Shown: piece by piece, positions 26,407 to 34,928 of the stretch
How positions within the stretch are numbered: the stretch's first letter is position 1
Layout of the letters: each line of letters opens with the position of its first letter
DNA from: Phaeobacter cretensis
GTDB lineage: Bacteria > Pseudomonadota > Alphaproteobacteria > Rhodobacterales > Rhodobacteraceae
Reading direction: 5' to 3'
Assembly (NCBI RefSeq): GCF_047372505.1
Contig: NZ_JBKBEU010000001.1
Location: 2,170,001-2,234,000 of the forward strand
Length of the DNA stretch: 64,000 nucleotides
Made by a program: the position numbers and the translations under genes
The notes under the pieces: model-generated
Databases searched by the model: none
The model's input: only the letters and a program-made list of their open reading frames with translations
What the model was told of the DNA's origin: nothing

Positions 26407-26435
26407 TTGACCGTATTCGCCCTTGCCCCTAGATA
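26407..26435 (+). promoter_or_regulatory. Candidate strong promoter for tRNA-Lys
   Basis: TTGACC, a 17-base spacer and TAGATA followed by CGCCG look like stable-RNA promoters of Rhodobacterales. It lies about 120 bases before the tRNA gene, in the gap between dapF and the tRNA. Confidence 0.5.
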
Positions 26436-26561
26436 CGCCGCCTATCGGGACAGTATGACTGGCAAGGTCGCGCTGCTCCGAAGCAAATTAAGTGCTTGAT
26501 CCTTCTGGATTATGTCCTTAAAGAGCGACCAAGGAACGCCACAATGTTCCTACGAAGAAGT

Positions 26562-26637
26562 GGGCCGTTAGCTCAGTTGGTAGAGCAACTGACTTTTAAT
26601 CAGTGGGTCGCAGGTTCGAATCCTGCACGGCTCACCA
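26562..26637 (+). tRNA. tRNA-Lys(UUU)
   Basis: Full cloverleaf of 76 bases including an encoded CCA. The acceptor arm GGGCCGT pairs with ACGGCTC, the D-arm reads TAGCTCAGTTGGTAGAGCA, the anticodon arm ACTGA-CTTTTAA-TCAGT gives anticodon TTT, and the T-arm has GGTTCGAATCC. Confidence 0.97.
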
Positions 26638-27078
26638 CTTCCTCCATTTGATGTGCGATTTGAGATTCGTCGAGCTGGCTTTTGTCTTGCAATCAAACAT
26701 CCAAATGCCAATCTCTTTTCAAAACATCCATATTCAAGCAAGCCGGACTATCGGCTGGATGAAGTAACTGACATCACCTAGGATTGGGCTTTTCCGATGC
26801 CAAGGTTGCTCCATTGTCTATCGTCCGAAAATTTAGCTGACATTTCTGAGCCTACGTGCCGGGTCGACAGCAATGGTATGATTCCAGCTTTACTTCTCGA
26901 AGCAGCATGTCTCGGAGTGCTTCGCTGGCTTTTGTAAAAATGAGGCAGTTGTGTTTGCGTGGTCGCGTTAGCGTGATGGGATTGGTAGGGTGCGCCAATG
27001 CTATTTGATGGCAAGCGGTTTGGGTCGCGGGGAACTGCGGATTGCCGATCTGGCCGCGTTTCATCGGAAGGGTCTGCG
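26638..27078 (+). other. Non-coding stretch after tRNA-Lys, no gene recognised
   Basis: About 440 bases without a convincing gene. Two short overlapping minus-strand frames (60-80 codons) are open but lack ribosome sites and recognisable motifs. It may be decayed mobile DNA next to a tRNA, but no repeat or transposase was recognised. Confidence 0.4.
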
Positions 27079-27768
27079 ATGTCAGAACTGCTGTTTGATC
27101 TACCTCCCGTTCCTGCGATTCCGCTGGAAGGACGGGACGAAGTCTGGCCGATTGGACGTATCTTCTGCGTTGGTCGAAATTACGCGGCGCACGCCGCGGA
27201 AATGGGGGCGGAGGTTGACCGAGAGCAGCCGTTCTACTTTACCAAATCGGCCTGTCATGCGGTGTTGAGCGGTGCAGAGGTGCCTTATCCGCAGGGCACT
27301 GAGAATTTTCACCATGAAATGGAGTTGGTTGTGGCGATTGCTGCACCACTTAAAGAGGCTACCGCAACGCAAGCACGCGCCGCGATCTGGGGGTATGGGT
27401 GCGCGCTGGATATGACTCGTCGTGATCTGCAGCTGCGCGAGAGACAAAAACAGCGACCGTGGAGTCTTGGCAAGGATCTGGAGAATGGCAGCGTCTTTGC
27501 ACCGCTCACTGCGGCGGAGGATTGGGGGAAGCCGGAAGATCAACACATTTGGTTGCGGGTTAACGAGAATATCCGCCAGAATGCATCCCTAGCAGAGCTG
27601 ATCTGGTCGGTAGAAGAGATTCTATGCCATCTGTCGAGATATTATCATCTGCAGCCGGGGGATTTGGTGATGACTGGGACGCCTGCCGGGGTTGGTCCTG
27701 TAGTCACAGGAGATCGTATCGAAGGTGGTATCGACGGGTTGGCTCCAGTTCGATTGTCGCTACGTTAG
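27079..27768 (+). CDS. Fumarylacetoacetate-hydrolase-family protein
   Basis: A 229-residue FAH-fold enzyme. The metal-binding HxxExE appears as FHHEMELVVAI and the downstream acidic ligand in GYGCALDMTRRD; the C-terminal GDLVMTGTPAGVGP is a family signature. Such enzymes hydrolyse or decarboxylate small diketo acids such as acylpyruvates. The start at 27079 is set by GGAAGGG; the upstream extension is out of character. It stands alone. Confidence 0.88.
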   Translation: MSELLFDLPPVPAIPLEGRDEVWPIGRIFCVGRNYAAHAAEMGAEVDREQPFYFTKSACHAVLSGAEVPYPQGTENFHHEMELVVAIAAPLKEATATQARAAIWGYGCALDMTRRDLQLRERQKQRPWSLGKDLENGSVFAPLTAAEDWGKPEDQHIWLRVNENIRQNASLAELIWSVEEILCHLSRYYHLQPGDLVMTGTPAGVGPVVTGDRIEGGIDGLAPVRLSLR

Positions 27769-28118
27769 ATGCGTTGGTTCGACATGCGGGTTTGCTGGTG
27801 AGTTTGAGGTCTAGTCACAACCTATGCGGTATTTAAGTAACCCAATTACCGCTTGTTATACGAAATGTGTAACGTATTTTTGTGCCATAACGGCAGCTGG
27901 TCGGAGCATGATCGCGCAGTCATGCGGCCAAGATATATAATATTTGGTTGATAGTTACATATGCACCTAATAGCTGGTGGTGCAGGGGGAAACAACGCGA
28001 CTGTCAGGTGGTGCAATAGTCACCATCACATGATGCCGCGGATGTATGGCATTTGTTGCATCAGGGCTACCTGAAAGCGATAGATGACAAAAGACTTAAG
28101 GTCAGAGGGAGGAAACAC
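27769..28118 (+). promoter_or_regulatory. Upstream region of the TRAP operon with an inverted repeat
   Basis: About 350 AT-rich bases with no gene. They contain the near-perfect dyad GTTATAC-GAAAT-GTGTAAC at 27855-27873, which could bind a GntR- or LacI-type regulator, and several possible -10 boxes. The start of the first TRAP gene has a strong GGGAGGA ribosome site at the end of this region. Confidence 0.45.
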
Positions 28119-29162
28119 ATGACCACTCGGAGAACGCTACTAGGGGCGGCGGGTGCCGTCGCAATGATGGCAATGGGCGCCACATCCGCCTTGGCGCAGG
28201 ATGTTACGCTGAAAATGCACCAGTTCCTGCCAGCGCAGGCCAATGTGCCTAAGCTGATCCTGGATGTCTGGGCCGATAAAGTTGAGGCATCGTCGGATGG
28301 GCGGATAAAGATTGACCGCTATCCATCGATGCAACTGGGTGGCAAACCGCCAGAGCTGATGGACCAAGCTATTGATGGTGTGGCTGATATCGTGTGGACG
28401 GTTGTTGGTTATACCCCCGGCCGTTACCCATCGACCGAGGTGTTTGAACTGCCCTTCATGATGACCAATGCGCGGGCAGCGTCGCACGCATATTGGGAAA
28501 TGTTCGATGAGCATATGAAAGACACAGAATTTAAGGATTTGAAAATTCTGGGTACTTGGGTTCATGGGCCTGGAATCATCCACACGACCGACCCTGTTGA
28601 AGCACCAGAAGATCTGCGTGGGATGAAGATCCGTGGCGGTGGCCGGTCTGTGAACGGTCTGCTGACGGAATTGGGAGCCACCCCTGTTGGTATGCCGGTT
28701 CCGGCTATTCCTGAAGCGATGTCCAAAGGTGTCATCGACGGAACCACCATCCCTTGGGAGGTGACCACTGCACTGAAAGTGCCGGAATTGGTCGAGAACC
28801 ATACCGAATTCACGGGCCGCGCGCTTTATACGCTGACGTTTGTTCTGGCGATGAACAAGGAAAAGTATGAGAGCCTGCCCGATGATCTGAAAAAAGCCGT
28901 GGACGAAAATTCCGGTCTGGAATTCTCGGTTTTTGCTGGTGGCACGATGGCCGATGCGGATGAACCTGCGCGTGAATTCGCGCTGGACGAAGGCAATAAT
29001 GTCATCACCCTTGATGAAGATCAGACCGCCGTTTGGCGCAAAACGTCGCAGCCGATCTACCAGCAGTGGCTGGATGATATGAAGGCGAAAGGTGTCGATG
29101 GCGACGCGCTGCTGGAGCAGGCCACATATCTTATCGATAAATATACCGCTCAGTATCAATAA
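28119..29162 (+). CDS. TRAP transporter solute-binding protein (DctP family)
   Basis: A 347-residue periplasmic receptor with a signal peptide that starts with two arginines (MTTRRTLLGAAG) and ends near ALAQDVTLKMHQFLP. It has the DctP-type segment MKIRGGGRSVNGLL with an arginine that in the family binds a carboxylate. The ligand is presumably an organic acid. First gene of a DctPQM operon. Confidence 0.9.
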   Translation: MTTRRTLLGAAGAVAMMAMGATSALAQDVTLKMHQFLPAQANVPKLILDVWADKVEASSDGRIKIDRYPSMQLGGKPPELMDQAIDGVADIVWTVVGYTPGRYPSTEVFELPFMMTNARAASHAYWEMFDEHMKDTEFKDLKILGTWVHGPGIIHTTDPVEAPEDLRGMKIRGGGRSVNGLLTELGATPVGMPVPAIPEAMSKGVIDGTTIPWEVTTALKVPELVENHTEFTGRALYTLTFVLAMNKEKYESLPDDLKKAVDENSGLEFSVFAGGTMADADEPAREFALDEGNNVITLDEDQTAVWRKTSQPIYQQWLDDMKAKGVDGDALLEQATYLIDKYTAQYQ

Positions 29163-29231
29163 CTGCGCTCAAGACCAGTGGACCTGCGTATCTGAAATTG
29201 CGGGTCCACCCACCTGAAAAAGGTAAATTCC

Positions 29232-29816
29232 ATGCATAAGCTGATGATGGGACTGGCCAGATTGATGGCCGTCGCGGGCGGTATTGTCTTATCGCTTTTG
29301 ATTTTGCTGACCTGTCTATCGATTGTCGGGCGGCTACTGAACGGTTTGCTGCATGGTGCGATCATGCAGGGAATGGCTCCCGACCTGTCGGAATGGCTAA
29401 TCTCAATCGGCATAGGGCCGATAAATGGCGATTTCGAAGTGGTCGAGGCGGGGGTTGCCTTTGCGATCTTTGCGTTTCTGCCATTGTGCCAGATCACCGC
29501 CGGTCATGCCTCGGTTGATCTTGTGACCAACAGTTTTCCGCGCTCTGTAAAACGGTTTCTGCGCATGCTGACAGAGATTGTCTTTGCTGCGGTGCTCGTG
29601 CTTATCGCCGCGCGTTTGGGGGCTGGGACCCTCAGTAAGGTGCAGAATGGCGAGACGTCTTTCCTGCTCGAGTTTCCGGTCTGGTGGTCCTATGGCGCCA
29701 GCTTGTTTGCGGCTTGCGTCGCAGCACTTGTTGGCACGTATATGGCTGCGGTGCGCACTATCGAATTTTTTACCGGTCGTATCCTTGTCTGGGACGGCGT
29801 GGAGGATGAACAGTGA
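29232..29816 (+). CDS. TRAP transporter small permease (DctQ family)
   Basis: A 194-residue membrane protein with four hydrophobic segments, the small subunit of the TRAP importer. The conserved aromatic end of the third segment (EFPVWWSYGAS) is present. It overlaps the large permease by 4 bases. Confidence 0.88.
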   Translation: MHKLMMGLARLMAVAGGIVLSLLILLTCLSIVGRLLNGLLHGAIMQGMAPDLSEWLISIGIGPINGDFEVVEAGVAFAIFAFLPLCQITAGHASVDLVTNSFPRSVKRFLRMLTEIVFAAVLVLIAARLGAGTLSKVQNGETSFLLEFPVWWSYGASLFAACVAALVGTYMAAVRTIEFFTGRILVWDGVEDEQ

Positions 29817-31318
29817 CCGCACTTGAAATTGGGATTGCTTCATTTCCCATCCTGATGATCCTGATCTTTCTGCGTGTGCCGATTGGATTGTCGATGTTTT
29901 TGGTTGGCCTGGTGGGGCTGATTGTCGTGACAGATGGCACGCAGGTCGCCTTTGGCCGCATGAAGAGTGAGACCTATTCGACCTTCTCATCATATTCGCT
30001 GACCATCGTACCGATGTTTCTCCTGATGGGACATTTTGCGACACTGGGCGGTATGTCGACGGCATTGTTTAAAGCAGCGGAGGGGTTTCTGGGCCATAAG
30101 AAGGGTGGCGTCGCTATGGCTTCTATTGGGGCCTGTGCCGGGTTTGGTGCAATCTGCGGGTCGTCACTGGCCACAGCCGCCACCATGGGTCGGGTCGCAT
30201 TGCCAGAGCTACGCAACTATGGCTATGCGGGTGGGTTTTCCACCGCAACATTGGCAGCTGGTGGCACACTAGGCATCTTGATCCCGCCCTCCGTCGTTTT
30301 GGTGATCTATGCAATTCTGACCGAGCAGAATATCGCCAAACTGTTTCTAGCGGCCTTTATCCCCGGCATTCTGGCAGCGATTGGCTATGTGATAGCGATC
30401 TCTGTCTATGTTCGGGTGTTTCCAGGCAGTGCCGGTACCCGCCCGCCGGTGCCATGGGGCGAACGTTTTTCAGCGTTGCTGCGGGTTTGGCCCGTGCTGT
30501 TGGTTTTTGGCTTGGTGGTAGGCGGTATCTACTTGGGCTGGTTCACCCCAACTGAGGGTGCAGCGGTAGGCGCGCTAGGTACTGGGCTGATTGCCTGGCT
30601 CAATGGAGGTTTGAATCGCGAGACATTGACCGACAGTTTCATGGTGACTGCGCGATCTACAGCGATGATTTTCTTCATCGTGCTGGGGGCCGGATTTTAC
30701 AACGGCTTTCTCGCGCTAACCAAGGTTCCGCAGGAGCTTGCTGATTTTGTTGTCAGTCAGGGCCTTAGCCCTTGGATGGTGTTGATCCTGATCCTGACCT
30801 TCTATCTGGTGTTTGGCTGTCTGATGGATAGCCTGTCGATGATCCTTCTGACAATTCCGATCTTCTACCCGGTGATTTCCGCAATGGATTTTGGTCTGGT
30901 GAACCTGCCTGCTATGCAGGCAGATGCCGCGATGGAAGTATTGAAAGCCGGCATACCCGATGGAATGGGGGCCGAGATGTTGGCCTCGATACAGGAGGCG
31001 ATTGCTACTGGCGCCGAGCTGACCCGAGAGCAGATGAAAGAGCTGGGCATTCGTGTCACCCAAGGCCTGGTAAACCGAATTGAGACGGAATACGTCGCCA
31101 TCTGGTTCGGCATTCTGGTTCTTATCGTGGTTGAGGTTGGTCTGATCACACCGCCAGTCGGAATGAACTTGTTTGTTATCAATGCAATGGATCGTAGCAC
31201 TCGTATGGTAGATACCTATAAGGCGGTGATGTTCTTTGTGGCGTCTGACCTGGTCCGGGTTGTGATCCTTGTGGCCTTTCCGGTTATCACGCTGTTGCCA
31301 TTGATGCTGATGCGCTGA
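29813..31318 (+). CDS. TRAP transporter large permease (DctM family) with an unusual insertion
   Basis: The ion-coupled channel subunit, starting with GTG inside the dctQ stop overlap. It has 501 residues with about twelve membrane segments and typical helices (GVAMASIGACAGFGAICGSS, VEVGLITPPVGMN). Most DctM proteins are about 425 residues. The excess here is a hydrophilic stretch of about 64 residues (364-427) rich in Glu and Ala, placed just before the LITPPVG segment. Confidence 0.9.
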   Translation: MTALEIGIASFPILMILIFLRVPIGLSMFLVGLVGLIVVTDGTQVAFGRMKSETYSTFSSYSLTIVPMFLLMGHFATLGGMSTALFKAAEGFLGHKKGGVAMASIGACAGFGAICGSSLATAATMGRVALPELRNYGYAGGFSTATLAAGGTLGILIPPSVVLVIYAILTEQNIAKLFLAAFIPGILAAIGYVIAISVYVRVFPGSAGTRPPVPWGERFSALLRVWPVLLVFGLVVGGIYLGWFTPTEGAAVGALGTGLIAWLNGGLNRETLTDSFMVTARSTAMIFFIVLGAGFYNGFLALTKVPQELADFVVSQGLSPWMVLILILTFYLVFGCLMDSLSMILLTIPIFYPVISAMDFGLVNLPAMQADAAMEVLKAGIPDGMGAEMLASIQEAIATGAELTREQMKELGIRVTQGLVNRIETEYVAIWFGILVLIVVEVGLITPPVGMNLFVINAMDRSTRMVDTYKAVMFFVASDLVRVVILVAFPVITLLPLMLMR

Positions 31319-31402
31319 CGGGCAATAGTTTTGAACACAGCGGCCATCTGCTTCGGCGGGTGGCCGTATCCGTTTCTGAGAGTTTAAAAGCCGAGGCCAC
31401 CA

Positions 31403-31843
31403 ATGACGAACGCCACCCAACCTGATTTTGTGCATGAGATTCGTGTCGGATGGGGCGATTGCGATCCAGCGCGCATTGCCTATACCGGCCATTTGCCGGG
31501 CTTCGCTCTGCAGGCGATTGATGCGTGGTGGGAGCACCAGCTGGACGGGGATGGCTGGTATCAGATGGAGCTGGATCGAGGCACTGGCACGCCCTTTGTC
31601 CATATGAGCATCGATTTCCGCTCACCGGTGACGCCGCGACATCGGCTGTCCTGTGCGGTCTGGCCTGTTGCGCTGGGGCACAAATCAGTCACGTTTCGCG
31701 TCGACGCGAGTCAGGACGGGACATTGTGTTTCGAGGGGAAGTTTGTATGCGTGTTCATCGCGCCTGAAGATTTTACTGCCAAGGCTGCGCCTGCCGACTA
31801 TCGCGCAGCGATTGAACCCTTAATGCGGCCGGATCTTGTCTGA
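31403..31843 (+). CDS. Hotdog-fold acyl-CoA thioesterase
   Basis: A 146-residue thioesterase of the 4-hydroxybenzoyl-CoA type. The N-terminal VGWGDCDPARIAYTGHLPGF contains the catalytic Asp of that class. It starts 84 bases after the TRAP permease on the same strand and may be part of that operon, which would hint at an acid handled as a CoA ester. Substrate unknown. Confidence 0.82.
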   Translation: MTNATQPDFVHEIRVGWGDCDPARIAYTGHLPGFALQAIDAWWEHQLDGDGWYQMELDRGTGTPFVHMSIDFRSPVTPRHRLSCAVWPVALGHKSVTFRVDASQDGTLCFEGKFVCVFIAPEDFTAKAAPADYRAAIEPLMRPDLV

Positions 31844-31886
31844 GCTGGGCAGAGTATGGGCAGGTCGTGCAATCAATCGACCACAG

Positions 31887-33101
31887 TCAAAGAGGGCCGT
31901 GTAGCCAACCGTCGGCAAAGTTAACGCGGTCCAGCCCGGTAAATCGGCACACGCGCTCCAGTTCGGCCTCTAGCCGGTTTTGTCGTGATGCTGGCCATTT
32001 GACGCCCTGCTCAGGCCAGAGCCCGGTGACGTTTAGTTTGCCCTCTTGTCGTTGGGCCTTCATGTCGATGCGACCCACCAACCGGTCGCCCTCCATCAGC
32101 GGAAATACATAATAGCCATAGCGGCGTTTCGCAGCGGGGGTGAAGACTTCGATCCGGTAGTGAAATCCAAACAGGCCCTCGGCACGCTTGCGATCCCGCA
32201 CAGCAGGATCAAAGGGGCTTAGTACGCGCATGCGGCCCGGAGGCGGTGGTAGGTCACTGGCGGTTTCGATGACATTTGGCCTAGCATAGACCTTGCGGCT
32301 GCGCCCATCAGCCAGTGCAATATCCAACGGAACGATTCGGCCCTCAGCTTCTGCAAGTTTGCACCAGGTTGCAGATTCAGCAGGTGTAGCAGTGGCCCAA
32401 AATGCTGCCAGCTCACCAGACGTCGCAAACCCCAATCGGTCGAGAGCGGCATTGCAGAGCCAGTCGACGGTGCTTGATGGGTCTATTGTATTCTGGATTG
32501 GCAGTAGCGCGTCGTCGATCACACGCTCGGTCAGGTCATAGCGTTTCTGAAAACCGCTACGCCCAACCACGGTCAGTGCGCCGGATCGCCAGAGATACTC
32601 AAGCGCTGTTTTGGATGGGTGCCAATCCCACCAGCCGCCTGAGCCTTTGGTCTCATCTTTACCAACGTCAGACGAGCCAACCGGACCATGGTCTCGGATG
32701 TGGTCTAAAACACTCTTGAACTTTGCCTCATAACCGTCGCGATGCCAGTTGCGGTAGCGCTTGCGCAAAACCTCTGCATCACGTTGAAACCTCAGGTGCC
32801 ACTGAGGATAGAATTCCATCGGCAGCACAGCGGCATCATGTGTCCAATGTTCAAACAGGCTGCGGTCTTTCTCATAAACACGTTTCAGCGCTGCCGGACG
32901 ATAGCTGGGCCTGCGAGAATAGAGGATCATATCATGGGCACGCGCGACCGTGTTTATGCTGTCTAGTTGAACAAACCCCAATCGGGTGATCAGATCCAGA
33001 AGCGCGTCTGCCTTGGCCGAGCCACTGGGTTGTTCCAGCAGGGCGTGACAATCCATAAACAACCGTCGCGCAGCCCGATTGTTCAGTTGTGCAATCGTCA
33101 T
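31887..33101 (-). CDS. YcaQ-like winged-helix DNA glycosylase
   Basis: A 404-residue protein of the HTH_42 family. E. coli YcaQ (AlkX) unhooks DNA interstrand crosslinks. The catalytic QxD motif is visible as FVQLDSINTVARAH, and the protein has the family's winged-helix segments. It shares one base with the end of the LacI-type gene upstream, so translation is coupled, an unusual pairing. Confidence 0.85.
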   Translation of the reverse strand: MTIAQLNNRAARRLFMDCHALLEQPSGSAKADALLDLITRLGFVQLDSINTVARAHDMILYSRRPSYRPAALKRVYEKDRSLFEHWTHDAAVLPMEFYPQWHLRFQRDAEVLRKRYRNWHRDGYEAKFKSVLDHIRDHGPVGSSDVGKDETKGSGGWWDWHPSKTALEYLWRSGALTVVGRSGFQKRYDLTERVIDDALLPIQNTIDPSSTVDWLCNAALDRLGFATSGELAAFWATATPAESATWCKLAEAEGRIVPLDIALADGRSRKVYARPNVIETASDLPPPPGRMRVLSPFDPAVRDRKRAEGLFGFHYRIEVFTPAAKRRYGYYVFPLMEGDRLVGRIDMKAQRQEGKLNVTGLWPEQGVKWPASRQNRLEAELERVCRFTGLDRVNFADGWLHGPL

Positions 33102-34126
33102 CAGCGTCGTTTCAGCGTATCGCCATAGGTGATGGTTGGGGTCAGGGTCACGTGTTTTTCGATCTCTTGATCGGGATTGTCGAGTTGAGCAGCAATGATC
33201 TCGGCAGCCTTGCGACCGATTTCCAGACGGCAGGCATCCATCGTAGCCAATTGCCGGGGCAGGCCCTCAAGAAGTTCGACGCCATTGAAACCGGCTAATC
33301 CGATTTGCCCGGGGATGTCGATTTTCTGATCCATCAGGTAGAGCATACCGCCCGCGCCGATCATGTCATTGGAATAGTATAGGAAATCCAGTTCTGGTGA
33401 GCGCTCCAGCATCTCCTGCGTCATCTCGCGCCCTTTGGCGAGAGCGGAGCCGCCGGAATAAAATGCGCGGTCCTCAATCTCGACACCCTCTTTGGCGAGC
33501 GCTTCAGTAAAGCCTTCGAACCGCTTGCGGGCGCGATGATCGAGCGGCATTTTGGTGCCCATAAACCCGATGTGGCGATAACCGGCCTTGAGAATGGCTC
33601 TGGCCATTTCACGCCCCGCACGGCGGTGCGAGATGCCAACCATTGCGTCCACCGGCTTACCATCAGTGTCCATCACCTCCACCACAGGAATGCCGGCGGC
33701 ATTGAGCATAGCGCGGGCTGCTTCGGTATGTTCTAAACCGGCAATGATCACACCGGAGGGCCGCCAGGACAGCATTTCGTAGAGAACTTTTTCTTCTTTC
33801 TCCGGTTGGTAGTCTGTGACACCGACGACCGGTTGCAGATCCGTGTTTTCCAGAACGGAATTGATGCCGGTCAGCACCTCGGGAAACACCATATTGGACA
33901 GAGATGGGATAATCACCGCAACCAGATTGACCCGGTTCGATGCGAGTGCACCGGCGATCTTGTTTGGGACATAACCCAGTTCTTTGGCGGCGCTCAGCAC
34001 CTTTTGCCGCGTCTTTTCCGAAACATCTCCTCGGTTCCGCAATACGCGACTGACGGTCATTTCTGAAACGCCGGTGGCTTCGGATACATCACGAAGGGTG
34101 AGAGGGCGCTTGTTGTCCGTTGTCAC
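33101..34126 (-). CDS. LacI-family transcriptional regulator
   Basis: A 341-residue repressor. The N-terminal HTH reads TLRDVSEATGVSEMTVSRVLRN with the hinge helix VPNKIAGALASNRVNLVAV, then a periplasmic-binding-protein-like sensor domain. It looks like the gluconate-type GntR branch of LacI. Its target is not clear; the closest transport operon is the TRAP set 4 kb away. The gene is followed without a gap by a DNA glycosylase gene. Confidence 0.88.
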   Translation of the reverse strand: MTTDNKRPLTLRDVSEATGVSEMTVSRVLRNRGDVSEKTRQKVLSAAKELGYVPNKIAGALASNRVNLVAVIIPSLSNMVFPEVLTGINSVLENTDLQPVVGVTDYQPEKEEKVLYEMLSWRPSGVIIAGLEHTEAARAMLNAAGIPVVEVMDTDGKPVDAMVGISHRRAGREMARAILKAGYRHIGFMGTKMPLDHRARKRFEGFTEALAKEGVEIEDRAFYSGGSALAKGREMTQEMLERSPELDFLYYSNDMIGAGGMLYLMDQKIDIPGQIGLAGFNGVELLEGLPRQLATMDACRLEIGRKAAEIIAAQLDNPDQEIEKHVTLTPTITYGDTLKRR

Positions 34127-34157
34127 GTCGATGGCCTCACTTTGTTGTTGTTATTAC

Positions 34158-34169
34158 GTTAGCGCAGAC
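34158..34169. promoter_or_regulatory. Partial LacI-type operator upstream of the lacI-like gene
   Basis: GTTAGC-GCAGAC matches the left half of the GC-centred dyad GTTAGC-GCTAAC bound by several LacI-family regulators, with two mismatches on the right. It lies 32 bases upstream of the regulator's own start, so autoregulation is possible. Confidence 0.25.
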
Positions 34170-34272
34170 AACGCGCGCTGCACAATGGGGCGCGGCTCTG
34201 GCAAAATCCAATTTGTCAGGATTGTTTTGCCACGTTTGGTTTGTTATCGCGTAAATAAGCCGGACCAAAGAC

Positions 34273-34349
34273 GGCCCCGTGGCTCAACTGGATAGAGCAG
34301 CCCCCTCCTAAGGGGCAGGTTGCAGGTTCGAATCCTGCCGGGGTCGCCA
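34273..34349 (+). tRNA. tRNA-Arg(CCU)
   Basis: Full cloverleaf of 77 bases with encoded CCA. The acceptor arm GGCCCCG pairs with CGGGGTC, the anticodon arm GCCCC-CTCCTAA-GGGGC gives anticodon CCT, and the T-arm has GGTTCGAATCC. It is a frequent integration site for genomic islands, and an integrase remnant lies 136 bases downstream. Confidence 0.97.
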
Positions 34350-34484
34350 TTTCATTTGATCCACGACTTGTTTCTCCTATTTTACAGCGAGTAGCGCAGG
34401 AGTGTTGCGTTTCTGAGTAAGCGTGTCCCATTTTCGGCTACCCCTACCAGCAATTTGACCACTCGTTCACGGTGAGCAGCGCGT

Positions 34485-34799
34485 TTAGCGCTCTTCGTCA
34501 GAAAGGTTCATATGCCCAGCCATCGCCGCGATTTGGTGAGCCGTCGCGTTGCTTTCAGCCCAATAGATGCAGATGGCTTTGGGTAGGCCAGGAAGGCGTG
34601 AAACTATCCCAGCTTCGCATGCTGCGTCGCTAAACTCATTCCGCAGGCTTGTGGTCTCGATGGGCTTACCGACATCGGCAAGAATAAAGGCGCGAGCAAT
34701 ATTTGGGGCGCGATTGCTAGCGAACTCGAAGCTCGGCCGTAGGCGCACACCGCGAGCCCAATCTTGGGTCAGCCTGTGGGCTAGCGCCTTACGAAGCAA
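34485..34799 (-). pseudogene. Decayed tyrosine recombinase (integrase) C-terminal fragment
   Basis: The frame (open from an upstream stop near 34815, no proper start codon) resembles the C-terminal half of island integrases. GKPIETTSLRNEFSDAACEAG corresponds to the segment before the HGLRK box, and HQIAAMAGHMNLSDEER corresponds to the GHxxLxEVERY box. The HGLRK Arg region is garbled, and the frame stops just before the catalytic tyrosine, so it cannot be active. Its place beside tRNA-Arg marks an old insertion. Confidence 0.7.
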
Positions 34800-34928
34800 G
34801 TCATCTGTATGAGTTCACAAATCAAAAGGATGAAGCGAAAAGAAATTTCGGGCCCTACAGTTTGACAAAAGTGATATTTATAGTTCATTTGTCTGAAGTC
34901 TTAGCCCAAGCCGACATCCCTTGGAGTC

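Noticed and set aside
28140..29159. 339-codon minus-strand frame opposite the DctP receptor
   Set aside because: The receptor has a signal peptide, ribosome site and family motifs; the opposite frame has a composition typical of antisense shadows.
30716..31603. 295-codon minus-strand frame across the end of the DctM gene and the thioesterase start
   Set aside because: It runs through two well-supported genes and is Gln/His-rich without any motif.
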